From: Heliocidaris erythrogramma
Lineage: Eukaryota > Echinodermata > Echinoidea > Camarodonta > Echinometridae
Assembly (NCBI GenBank): GCA_025617745.1
Contig: CM046858.1
Location: 38,654,350-38,718,349, forward strand
Direction of reading: 5' to 3'
DNA: 64,000 nt
Both the position numbers and the translations under genes were made by a program. Every line of letters begins with the position of its first letter. Position 1 is the stretch's first letter. Of this stretch, positions 43,421-53,196 are shown piece after piece. The notes beneath the pieces are model-generated. The model worked only from the letters and a program-made list of their open reading frames with translations, did no database searches and had not been told where the DNA came from.

Positions 43421-45185
43421 ACTGAAAAGTTGTGTGCTACATATACACCGCTGGCCTGAACTTCAAGACTAGTCATTGTTTTTCCTGCTGCGCTGGTATA
43501 TGGCACGCGAGACTCTCCTCATCAGTGCACACGTCATTTTCTGCCTTGAACAAGATCTGGAAGCCGATTACGTTCACTTGTTCAGCCGAAAATTCATCTA
43601 AATTCTACGGAGCTTTAAGGTTATTTCAGGTAAGAATTTTTATGCGATTTTTAAACGAAATTTGTTAGGATCACGATTAGACGACAGTCACCTGTGACTG
43701 CCTTGCTGGCTCTGCTTTTGTGCGTAGTCCCAGACATTCAATTTGGCCGATTGTTCGTTTGTGAATGTTGGCAGACTACAGATCGTGAATGAATCTGTGT
43801 GAGTGTGAGAATGGAATACAGATAGAGATAGGCATGATAGGTCAATCAGTTAACCCCAGCAGTACAGTGTCTCCTTTCAGTGACGTTTTTGCATTATCTT
43901 GTGATCCAGAATGCTAAGAAATACACATTATACATGAACAGAAAGCGCATAAAATTTTAAATCACACAAATTTGGAGAATGGAGTCTATTGATATTTCCA
44001 ATGTGGCGCACAGTCACTCATACAGTACCAGTCAGAGATTTCAAGCTCACGTTGTCACGCTGTGTTGCGCTCGAACAGCTTAAGCCGGAACTCGTGAACG
44101 CTCCAGCTCATCACGCTGCCCTCAGCTTTTTCAGAACAATCGCCCATGCGATGACAGGTTTGCGTCCGCGAATCACGGTGTAGAAAATCGCCTCATTCTG
44201 TGGTGCGAATCGAACGTGTTATCGTACATTGTAGTAGCAATCACGTTCCGCGCGTGCTGCGCGGCTCAGACAGTAGGCACGTACAGACTACGCAAGTCAT
44301 GGTGGAAAATGACCGAAGAAATGGGGTACTGGTGTACATGTACATGTAGTTTATTTTCGGTATACAATGCCGTTGATAGCAGTTTAACTTCTGATCGTGA
44401 CATATATTGATTTTCATTGATTTCCTTTGATACCAAAACCTTTATAATGTGACAAGAAAAGTTTATAAAATAGCGTAAAAGGGAGTACAGTAGCTGTTGA
44501 ACGCAGTGTCTTTGACAAAAGCTCTTTCACATCGGTGCTACATGTACCTACAGTGTATACGTAGAGTAATAAATATTGAATTAGAAATAGAGCGGGGAAT
44601 GATACAGAAGAGAGAGAGAGAGAGAGAGAGAGAAAGAAAGAGAGATGTCAAAGAAGAGAGCCAAATTAGACAAAGAGAGACTGAGAGCATTCATTTTGTT
44701 CTTATATATTTATGAAATGAGGTTCTTGAGTTTTTTAAAACAGAAAGACAAGGAATAAATATTGAATGAAAGATAAATGAACTGGAACATAAGATAAGAG
44801 AGAGAGAGAGAGAGAGAGAGAGATATGTCAAAGAAGAGCCAATTAAGTTAGCCAAAGAGAGACCGAGAGCAATTTTATTAATCTACAATGTAGCTAAGTT
44901 TGAAAATTTCTGCGTAGAAATAACGGAAAGAACAAGAAGAGAGGGGAGCTGACAAAGCAGTTCGAGAGAGAGGGAGGGGAGAATATGGGAGCTTGTTTAG
45001 AAAGAGAAAGACCGAGGGAGAGCATGAATAAATAAACGATTCACTTTGTTAGAAAACAAAAAGTTTTAAGAAGTAGAAATTCAAGATAAACACCAGATCA
45101 ATACCACATCGCTCATTAAAAACAAGCGAAAAAAATAATTCTACACCAAGTCACCAGCGGAATCAAAACGCAACAAGTTCTCGAT
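43421..45185. other. Mixed region, possible untranslated exon, (GA)n tracts
   Basis: A locally GC-richer stretch (43430-43630) ends in TTTCAGGTAAGAATTT, a good splice donor at 43631, and could be a first exon; its 78-codon frame is unrecognised. At 44000-44180 a further CpG-richer stretch shares ~32 bp with 62070-62105 in inverse orientation. (GA)n runs lie at 44609-44645 and 44797-44823. Confidence 0.3.
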
Positions 45186-45194
45186 CGAGTGATT
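45186..45194. repeat. Left 9-bp target-site duplication of the foldback element
   Basis: CGAGTGATT, repeated exactly at 53188-53196 in direct orientation. Confidence 0.75.
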
Positions 45195-45344
45195 GGTAGA
45201 CACTTAAAGAGGCCAACCAAAATGACAATGGCGGAATCTCATTAATATTCATGAAATACAAACTATGAATATGTATATACGCATGCGCAGATAAGCTTGC
45301 GCTTAAACTTTTCGGATATAAACTTTATTTCCGCTGCATTTAGT

Positions 45345-45425
45345 GTGTAGTGAGCGTAGCTACATAGGTTAAGGCGAAGTACATTAGAAATTGGAAGACC
45401 GTGGGTTCGATCCTCTGGACATGTT
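45345..45425 (+). other. tRNA-like sequence in the left arm of the foldback element
   Basis: A box-like GCGTAGCTACATAGGTTAAGG, B box GGTTCGATCC, then a T run. The same sequence lies inverted at 52962-53040. It resembles a tRNA-derived pol III promoter. The acceptor and anticodon stems do not form properly, so it is not a working tRNA. Confidence 0.45.
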
Positions 45426-45594
45426 TTTTTTTTTTTTGAGGGGGGAGGGGGGGGGGGGGGTGGCGGGGGTGGCGGGGGACGCGGGGTAACATGGATCTTC
45501 TCTTTTTTCCCCCGGTATCGGATGTGATTCGAGTACAATGAATAATTATGTTTCTAAAATGATTTCCTTTTTTTAAATATTATTTTGAACATTT

Positions 45595-47530
45595 TTTACT
45601 CGTTTCATGAGTGGATATATTCAAATTACAACCTCAATATCCCATTGACTATTTCACATTGTATCGTGAAGTTTTAACATGCTTTGCAGTTGTGTATAAA
45701 GGGATGTCATTTTGGTTGGCCTCCTGCGTCATTTTGGTTGGCCTCCTGTGTTTTCCCACTTGATATCTCGTGTATAATAAATACTATCATGTTCTATTAT
45801 TTTCATCATTTTTACTCGTTTAATAAGTGGATATATTCAAATTACAACCTCAATCTCACATTGACTGTTTTACAATGCAACGTGAAGTTTCAACATGCTT
45901 TGCAGTTGGGTATAGTGGGATGTCATTTTGGTTGGCCTCCTGCGTCATTTTGGTTGGCCTCCTGTGTTTTCCCACTTGATATCGCGTATAATAAATACTC
46001 TCATGTTCTATTATTTTCATCATTTTTACTCGTTTCATAAGTGGATATATTCAAATTATAACTTCAATCTCACATTGACTGATTTGCAATGTAGCGTGAA
46101 GTTTTAACATGCTTTGCAGTTGTGTATAAAGGGATGTCATTTTGGTTGGCCTCCTGTGTCATTTTGGTTGGCCTCCTGTGTCATTTTGGTTAGCCTCCTT
46201 TGTTTTCCTATTACAGCTCTTATAATAAATGCTTTTATGATCTATTACTAAGTATTTTGTTCATTTTTACTCGTTTTATATGTTGAAACATTCAAATTAG
46301 AACTTCAATCTCCCATTGACTGATTTGCAATGTAGCGTGAAGTTTTAACATGCTTTGCAGTTGTGTATAAAGGGATGTCATTTTGGTTGGCCTCCTGTGT
46401 CATTTTGGTTGGCCTCCTGTGTCATTTTGGTTGGCCTCCTGTGTCATTTTGGTTAGCCTCCTTTGTTTTCCTATTACAGCTCTTATAATAAATGCTTTTA
46501 TGATCTATTACTAAGTATTTTGTTCATTTTTACTCGTTTTATATTTTGAAACATTCAAATTAAAACTTCAATCTCCCATTGACTGATTTGCAATGTAGCG
46601 TGAAGTTTTAACATGCTTTGCAGTTGTGTATAAAGGGATGTCATTTTGGTTGGCCTCCTGTGTCATTTTGGTTAGCCTCCTTTGTTTTCCTATTACAGCT
46701 CTTATAATAAATGCTTTTATGATCTATTACTAAGTATTTTGTTCATTTTTACTCGTTTTATATTTTGAAACATTCAAATTAGAACTTCAATCTCCCATTG
46801 ACTGATTTGCAATGTAGCGTGAAGTTTTAACATGCTTTGCAGTTGTGTATAAAGGGATGTCACTTTGGTTGGCCTCCTGCGTCATTTTGGTTGGCCTCAT
46901 GTGTTTTCCCACTTGATATCTTGTGTATAATAAATACTATCATGTTCTATTATTTTCATCATTTTTACTCGTTTCATAAATGGATATATTCAAATTAGAA
47001 CCGCAATCTCACATTGACTGTTTTACAATGCAACGTGAAGTTTTAACATGCCTTGCAGTTGTGTATAAAGGGATGTCATTTTGGTTGGCCTCCTGCGTCA
47101 TTTTGGTTGGCCTCCTGTGTTTTCCCACTTGATATCGCGTATAATAAATACTCTCATGTTCTATTATTTTCATCATTTTTACTCGTTTCATATGGATATA
47201 TTCAAATTAGAACCGCAATCTCACATTGACTGTTTTACAATGCAACGTGAAGTTTTAACATGCTTTGCAGTTGGGTATAGTGGGATGTCATTTTGGTTGG
47301 CCTCCTGCGTCATTTTGGTTGGCCTCCTGTGTTTTCCCACTTGATATCGCGTGTAATAAATACTCTCATGTTCTATTATTTTCATCATTTTTACTTGTTT
47401 AATAAGTGGAAATATTCAAATTACAACCTCAATCTAACATTGACTGTTTTACAATGTAACGGGAAGTGTTAACATGCTTTGCAGTTGGGTATATTGGGAC
47501 GTCATTTTGGTTGCATGGCTCTGTTTTCTT
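45595..47530 (+). repeat. Left-arm tandem array, ~200-265 bp units with 21-bp sub-repeats
   Basis: About nine units start near 45595, 45817, 46024, 46264, 46528, 46748, 46960, 47175 and 47390. Each has TTTTTACTCGTTT..., a TGAAGTTTTAACATGCTTTGC segment and 1-4 copies of GTCATTTTGGTTGGCCTCCT. The short ORFs read in both strands follow the periodicity and are not genes. Confidence 0.9.
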
Positions 47531-47958
47531 TGATTGAGATAAAAATCACTTGTCTTAAATGAAGCTTGTGTTGGCCTTTATAAATAATCATATCTGATTG
47601 ATACACGTCTGTAAAAACCCAATTACACACAATACACACACACTTTGTAATGACACAGAAAATTTAGGGGCGGGTATAGTGGGGGACCCCTTCTAAGCTT
47701 TAAGTCTCTATCATTTTTATTTTTTATTATTTATTATTATTTTTTTTTTGGGGGGGGGGGGGTTTAAGGGGAGGGAGTAAATAAAATGAAAACCCTTATT
47801 CAACCCTAAATATCATTGTAATTAGTACATATAGATTTCCTGAAATATACATGTACTTTTGGTTGTATATATGTTTTATTAAAACAAGGGCAAAAAATCG
47901 AAATATTTACAAGTCATCAAAAATGATTGGTGCACAACAAAAAAGATATATAAAAAAG

Positions 47959-47995
<37 letters not shown>

Positions 47996-48056
47996 ATATA
48001 TAAAATATATAATATATATATATATATGTATGTATATATATATATGTATATATATA
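47531..48056. repeat. Microsatellite-rich centre of the foldback element
   Basis: Poly-T/poly-G run at 47740-47765 and a long (TA)n tract at ~47955-48058. No gene. Confidence 0.6.
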
Positions 48057-48364
48057 GAGAGAAACAATTAATGAATTCCAGAGAAGACATTGGTAATGCA
48101 TTGAATTCCAACTTTTATATTTATTTTCACCAAATTTTCGATCCTCACGGATCTTCCTCAGGGTAATGAACAAAGTGAAATATGTATGTGAAGCTCTGCT
48201 CAGAAAAGAAACCTTTTCTGAGCAGAGCTTCACATATATATTCACTTTGTTCATTACCCTGAGGAAGATCCGTGAGGATCGAAAATTTGGTGAAAATAAA
48301 TATAAAAGTTGGAATTCAATGCATTACCAATGTCTTCTCTGGAATTCATTAATTGTTTCTCTCT
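48057..48364. repeat. Palindrome of two inverted Penelope-like 3' ends (copy 1)
   Basis: Left arm 48057-48205 and right arm ~48215-48364 are near-perfect inverted copies around a CTGAGCAGAGC/GCTCTGCTCAG centre. Each arm contains CCTGAGGAAGATCCGTGAG...CGAAA, which fits the hammerhead core pattern CUGANGA-stem-GAAA found in Penelope-like elements. (TA)n tracts flank it. Confidence 0.65.
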
Positions 48365-48491
48365 TCATGCTTTTCCAACACGCGGTTATTGAAATATCAT
48401 TATGTATATATATATATATATATATTAATAAGGTTGAGGATTTGTCAATCTGTCGGTCAATTGAATCTGGTGTCGCCGAAACCACTAACCC

Positions 48492-48561
48492 GTCTCCGTG
48501 GTCTAGTGGTTAAGGCATTGGCGTTCTAAGCAACGACCCGGGTTCGATTCCCGGCGGAGAC
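48492..48561 (+). tRNA. Degenerate tRNA gene or tRNA-derived SINE head
   Basis: A 70-nt sequence with a perfect 7-bp acceptor stem (GTCTCCG/CGGAGAC), a D arm (GTC...GGC) and a perfect T arm (CCGGG TTCGATT CCCGG), followed by ATTTTTT. The anticodon arm (TTGGC GTTCTAA GCAAC) has two mismatches and the variable loop is short; with TCT as anticodon it would read as arginine. It is more likely a tRNA pseudogene than an active tRNA. A and B boxes are intact. Confidence 0.5.
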
Positions 48562-48654
48562 ATTTTTTCAGCCTTTGCAAAATTTCAAAAAGGGAGGACA
48601 GCTCTGGGGAACTTTGATTGAGCTACGCAACGTTATTCTCGCAATTTCTTTCAC

Positions 48655-48701
<47 letters not shown>

Positions 48702-48704
48702 TAA

Positions 48705-48946
48705 AGAGAGAAACAATTAATGAAGTCCAGAGAAGACATTGGTAATGCATTGAATTCCAACTTTTATATTTATTTTCACCAAATTTTCGATCCTCACGGA
48801 TCTTCCTCAGGGTAATGAACAAAAGTTCTTTTGTTCATTACCCTGAGGAAGATCCGTGAGGATCGAAAATTTGGTGAAATAAATATAAAAGTTGGAATTC
48901 AATGCATTACCAATGTCTTCTCTGGACTTCATTAATTGTTTCTCTC
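48705..48946. repeat. Palindrome of two inverted Penelope-like 3' ends (copy 2)
   Basis: Same arms as 48057-48364, but the centre is shorter (GAACAAAAGTTCTTTTGTTC). The right arm runs on into TGCTTTTCCAACACGCGG, as after copy 1. (TA)n tracts flank it. Confidence 0.65.
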
Positions 48947-49049
48947 TTCATGCTTTTCCAACACGCGGTTATGAAATATCATTATATATAAATATAAATA
49001 TATATAAATATAAATATATATATAAATATAAATATATATTTCCATACGA

Positions 49050-49505
49050 CTCAACACGCCTGGATTACCTGTGGCTGCTCACTTTAACTCACACAACCAT
49101 GACATCCAGAACTTTGAAGTGTGCATAGTACGCAGTTCTTTCAGCTCCGACCAGCTACGCAAGCAGGAAGAGGAACGTATGATTTTTCGCCTTGGCTGCC
49201 TCCAACCAAGAGGAATTAATGTTTCTTTCCGCTCATTTCCATCACGTAATTTTCTTTCTTTCTTTTCTTATCTTTTTCTTTTTGTTGTCCCTTTCTCTTT
49301 TCTCTTTCCTCTCTTTCTTTTCTTTTTTTTTTCTCTCTCTCTCTCTCTCTTAGCTCTTCTTCTTTCTCTTGATGTATTGTTACGTCACTTCTGGCGCGTT
49401 CTTACTTCTTGTTTCTACGCGACCATTTTGCGCGTCTTTTTCATCTTGCTTCTACGCAACCATTTTGCGCGTCTTTTATTTGCCTTATTTTTGTTTGACG
49501 CTTAA
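49050..49505 (+). pseudogene. Penelope-like element, C-terminal GIY-YIG region fragment
   Basis: The + frame reads PVAAHFNSHNHDIQNFEVC, then RKQEEERMIFRLGCLQPRGIN. In Penelope-like retroelements HFN...H.I.dl.V and the E.fWI.kL.tL.P.GiN box close the GIY-YIG endonuclease domain that nicks the target. The upstream RT and GIY-YIG core are absent. The frame continues to 49505 through a T/CT-rich tail that is probably untranslated. Downstream, CTTGACAAAGGGCTATGCCCGAAAT (49520-49545) is a second hammerhead-like or conserved hairpin motif. Confidence 0.75.
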
Positions 49506-49519
49506 TAAATTTGTCATTC

Positions 49520-49560
49520 CTTGACAAAGGGCTATGCCCGAAATATCGGATAATTGCCAT
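49520..49560 (+). other. Conserved hairpin after the Penelope-like ORF
   Basis: GGGC TAT GCCC followed by GAAA, preceded by TTGACAAA, mimics the stem II-GAAA part of a hammerhead core, but the first box departs from CUGANGA. It is probably a decayed ribozyme. Confidence 0.4.
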
Positions 49561-49632
49561 CTCTACGGTTTTTTAATTTATATTTGTCTTTTCTACGTAT
49601 AGTTTACCTAAACCGACGCAGAACACTTTCTT

Positions 49633-49664
<32 letters not shown>

Positions 49665-49889
49665 TATATCTACGTGCGTCACAGAAAAAACGAAACCGAG
49701 ATTTATCGATGTTTAATCATATCTTAATCACAATTATGACACATATTTGTAAAGATTGCATCCTCTTCTTTCATTTGATGTCACTCATATGATACATACG
49801 TCACGCATGAGTGAATAAAGGCAATATGAAGCAGGGCTACCAAAAAGTCGTTTGGCCAACGATCTGAATTTCAAAGAAATAACTCACAT

Positions 49890-50070
49890 TTCTAGGGCTT
49901 GTCTCGAATGGGTGGGTTGCGGGAGCGGGATGGGAGCGGGAACGGGCACACCCTTTCGAGACAAGCCCCCCCGGTTATCTCGAATGGACACGTTCCCAGC
50001 GAGAAGTTCAATGAACGCGCCACTTCGAGACAACCGGGGGGGGGGGGGGGGGGGCTTTCTCGAATGGGTG
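49890..50070. repeat. Imperfect inverted duplication with C and G tracts
   Basis: TCTCGAATGG and CGAGACAA words recur on both sides of a C7 and a G19 run. A small non-autonomous element or expansion; no gene. Confidence 0.4.
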
Positions 50071-50189
50071 TGTTGAGTAGACTTTTGTAACAGACGTTTT
50101 AGAAATTTTTGAAAAATGTACTCTTGCTGGTTTTTTCGTTTTTCTTTTGTCTTAGATGTAGAAAATATAATAAAACAGTATCTAAAACA

Positions 50190-50335
50190 GCTTTTGACAA
50201 GGAAATCATTATTTGTGCAAAATAAATAGGAGAATTGAATAATTATGCATAAAAACACACGGGGACGAAAGGGCAAGTAGCTAGGATTTTTGTATTTATT
50301 TATTTATTATTATTTTTGTTTGGCGTGACCTGGGC
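50190..50335. repeat. Left arm of nested inverted repeat
   Basis: Contains TGACAAGGAAATCATTATTT and GGACGAAAGGGCAAGTAGCT. Nearly exact reverse complement of 50928-51062. The ~590-bp spacer holds G-rich repeats of GGGATAGGGGG. Confidence 0.75.
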
Positions 50336-50927
50336 CCCTTAACATAAAGAGTGTTTAGCGATTAATCGCTAAACTCCGATCAAGCGCTAATAGAATCAAT
50401 GTTAATTCACTGCGGCGTATTTTTTTTTACGGGGGGGGGGGGGCACAAGATGGCCATGCCCCCCCTTATTGGTGGGGTGAGTAAGAAAATAGGGAAGATG
50501 AGTGAGGAAGATGAAAAAATATTCCCGGGAAAATGTAAATAGGGGTCAATTTTCGCAGACTCTGGTGGTTTCCTCCCGGGGATAGGAGGGGGGGGGGGGG
50601 GGTTTAATTTCCTAAATTGCCTGGATAGGGGGTCCAATATCCCAGAAAAATCCCCGGGATAGGGGGGTAAAATAAATTCCAACTTCTCCGGGATAGGGGG
50701 TCACTTTTGAAAAGGAGGTGCGAGCATAGGCCTACCCCTTGTATGGGGAAGTTGGGGGGGGGGGCCGGGTACAAACGACCTTTTGATATGCGTTTTGACG
50801 TTTGATAGTGGGTATTGATATAATGATAGTGGTATTAAAAGATGTTTCTAACTTTGGAAAGATGATAAACACACTTGGCTTATGTCAGCACATGTCTGAA
50901 AACACAATTTCACAATATTTAACAGGT

Positions 50928-51062
50928 CACGCCAAAAAAATAAAAATAAATAAATAAAAAACCCTAGCTACGCCACTTGCCCTTTCGTCCCCCGTGTGTT
51001 TTAATGCATAATTATTCAATTCTCCTATTTATTTTGCACAAATAATGATTTCCTTGTCAAAA
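50928..51062. repeat. Right arm of nested inverted repeat
   Basis: Reverse complement of 50190-50335 (GGTCACGCCAAAA at its left, CCTTGTCAAAAG at its right edge). Together with the left arm it forms an ~870-bp foldback insertion in the centre of the larger element. Confidence 0.75.
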
Positions 51063-51529
51063 GGTCAATCACCTACCGGTATTCAAAGATTCTTTATGAG
51101 GTATACCGGTGGTCCTTTTGGGTAGACTTCATTTGAGGACACAAACTCTTTGTTTCCCTTACTAAAAACCATTATAAGCCACCTAATCCTGGCATTTACC
51201 AAGAGAGTATATAACGTTTTGAAAATAAGGAATACGTAGTCTTCTTCTCCTTCTCAGCCCCATCATCATGTATGAACTTATTATATGTCTTCTGATGGCA
51301 CCATAGGAGTTAAAAGCTATACATTCCTTTAATATATTGTATTGCTACTTCATCATTCATTAATGAATAGAACTCTCTTGAACTGCATATTTTGTGCTCT
51401 TCGAATCTCCTGTTTGCTCTCAAAATAGTTAAACTCCAAACCCATGCACGCTATACCAGCTTATGATTAAATAACTGAATTATATAAAGTGTTACAGAAC
51501 ATAAAAAGGATTTACTATAACGTGAGAAA

Positions 51530-52745
51530 ACACAGGAAGCCAACCCAAATGACACGGAGGCCAACCAAAATGGCATCCTCTAAATCCAACTCTGTAGCGT
51601 TATAAAACTTCATGTTACATTTCAAATCAGCCAAATGGAAAGTTCATATTTGAATGTTTCATATAATGAAACGATTAGAATTATGGAAAGAATAGAACAT
51701 AAAGGGATTTCTTATAATGTACAAAAAAAAACCCACAGCATTTATTATAAGAGCTGTAATAGGAAAATAAAGGAGGCCAACCAAAATGACACAGGAGGCC
51801 AACCAAAATGACATCCCTTTATACACAACTGCAAAGCATGTTAAAACTTCACGCTACATTGCAAATCAGTCAATGGGAGATTGAAGTTCTAATTTGAATA
51901 TATCCACTTATCAAACGAGTAAAAATGATGAAAATAATAGAACATGAGTGTATTTATTATACGCGATATCAAGTGGGAAAACACAGGAGGCCAACCAAAA
52001 TGACATCCCTTTATACACAACTGCAAAGCATGTTTAAAACTTCACGATACAATGTGAAATAGTCAATGTGAAATAGTCAATGGGAGATTGCGGTTCTAAT
52101 TTGAATATATCCACTAATGAAACGAGTAAAAATGATGAAAATAATAGAACATGATAGTATTTATTATACACGAGATATCAAGTGGGAAAACACAGGAGGC
52201 CAACCAAAATGACGCAGGAGGCCAACCAAAATGACATCCCTTTATACACAACTGCAAAGCATGTTAAAACTTCACGATACAATGTGAAATAGTCAATGGG
52301 AGATTGAGGTTGTAATTTGAATATATCCACTCATGAAACGAGTAAAAATGATGAAAATAATAGAACATGAGAGTATTTATTATACACGAGATATCAAGTG
52401 GGAAAACACAGGAGGCAAACCAAAATGACGCAGGAGGCCAACCAAAATGACATCCCTTTATACACAACTGCAAAGCATAAATTTCACGATACAATGTGAA
52501 ATAGTCAATGGGAGATTGCGGTTCTAATTTGAATATATCCACTTATGAAACGAGTAAAAATGATGAAAATAATAGAACATGAGAGTATTTATTATACGCG
52601 ATATCAAGTAGGAAAACACAGGAGGCCAACCAAAATGACATCCCTTTATACACAACTGCAAAGCATGTTAAAACTTCACGATACAAAGTGAAATAGTCAA
52701 TGGGAGATTGAGGTTGTAATTTGAATATATCCACTTATGAAACGA
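51530..52745 (-). repeat. Right-arm tandem array of the foldback element
   Basis: About six units, reverse complement of the left-arm units, with AGGAGGCCAACCAAAATGAC sub-repeats in one or two copies per unit. Shorter than the left array, so copy number has changed independently in the two arms. Confidence 0.9.
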
Positions 52746-52961
52746 GTAAAAATGTTCAAAATAATATAAAAAAAAGGAAATCATTTTAGAAACATAATTA
52801 TTCATTGTACTCGAATCACATCCGATACTTTCTATGTTTCAACAAACATTTTTTTTTCTTAATGAGAAGAGAGAAAAAACAATCGGGGGAAAAAAGAGAA
52901 GATCCATGTTACCCCGCGTCCCCCGCCACCCCCCCCCCCCCCCCAAAAAAAAAAAAAATAT

Positions 52962-53040
52962 GTCCATAGGATCGAACCCACGGTCTTCCAATTACTGATG
53001 CACTTCGCCCTAACCTATGCAGCTACGCTCACTACACACC
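52962..53040 (-). other. tRNA-like sequence in the right arm of the foldback element
   Basis: Reverse complement of 45345-45425, with B box GGATCGAACC on this strand. The T run after it is replaced by a long A/C tract. Confidence 0.45.
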
Positions 53041-53187
53041 AAATACAGCGGAAATAAAGGTTATATTCGAAAAGTTTAAGCGCAAGCTTATCTGCGCATG
53101 CGTATATACATATTCATAGTTTGTATTTCATGAATATTAATGAGAATCCGCCATTGTCATTTTGGTTGGCCTCTTTAAGTGCTTACC

Positions 53188-53196
53188 CGAGTGATT
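53188..53196. repeat. Right 9-bp target-site duplication of the foldback element
   Basis: CGAGTGATT, identical to 45186-45194. The sequence beyond it (GCGTTTGTTGACC) should continue the pre-insertion site. Confidence 0.75.

Larger units (their letters stand above)
45195..53187. mobile_element. 8-kb foldback-type DNA element with long inverted arms
   Basis: Begins GGTAGACACTTAAAGAGGCC; the right end reads the same inverted (GGTAAGCACTTAAAGAGGCC). The arms (45195-~47500 and ~51530-53187) share a 350-400 bp outer domain followed by tandem arrays. A 9-bp direct repeat flanks the element. The structure of long inverted repeats with internal tandem repeats and 8-9 bp target duplications is that of foldback transposons such as Drosophila FB and the sea urchin TU elements. 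No transposase gene is visible; the centre is filled with other repeats. Superfamily assignment is not possible from this alone. Confidence 0.8.

Noticed and set aside
44020-44055. ~32-bp inverted match with 62070-62105
   Set aside because: Real but short and isolated. Probably a fragment of a dispersed repeat; no structure could be built around it.
45595-47530. Regularly spaced repeats suggestive of a CRISPR-like array
   Set aside because: Units are 200-265 bp, vary in sub-repeat number, recur inverted at the other end of an element and lie in animal DNA; no spacer/repeat architecture.
47907-48254. 115-codon minus ORF rich in Tyr/Ile
   Set aside because: It is read through a (TA)n tract and a palindrome arm, which produces open frames without meaning.
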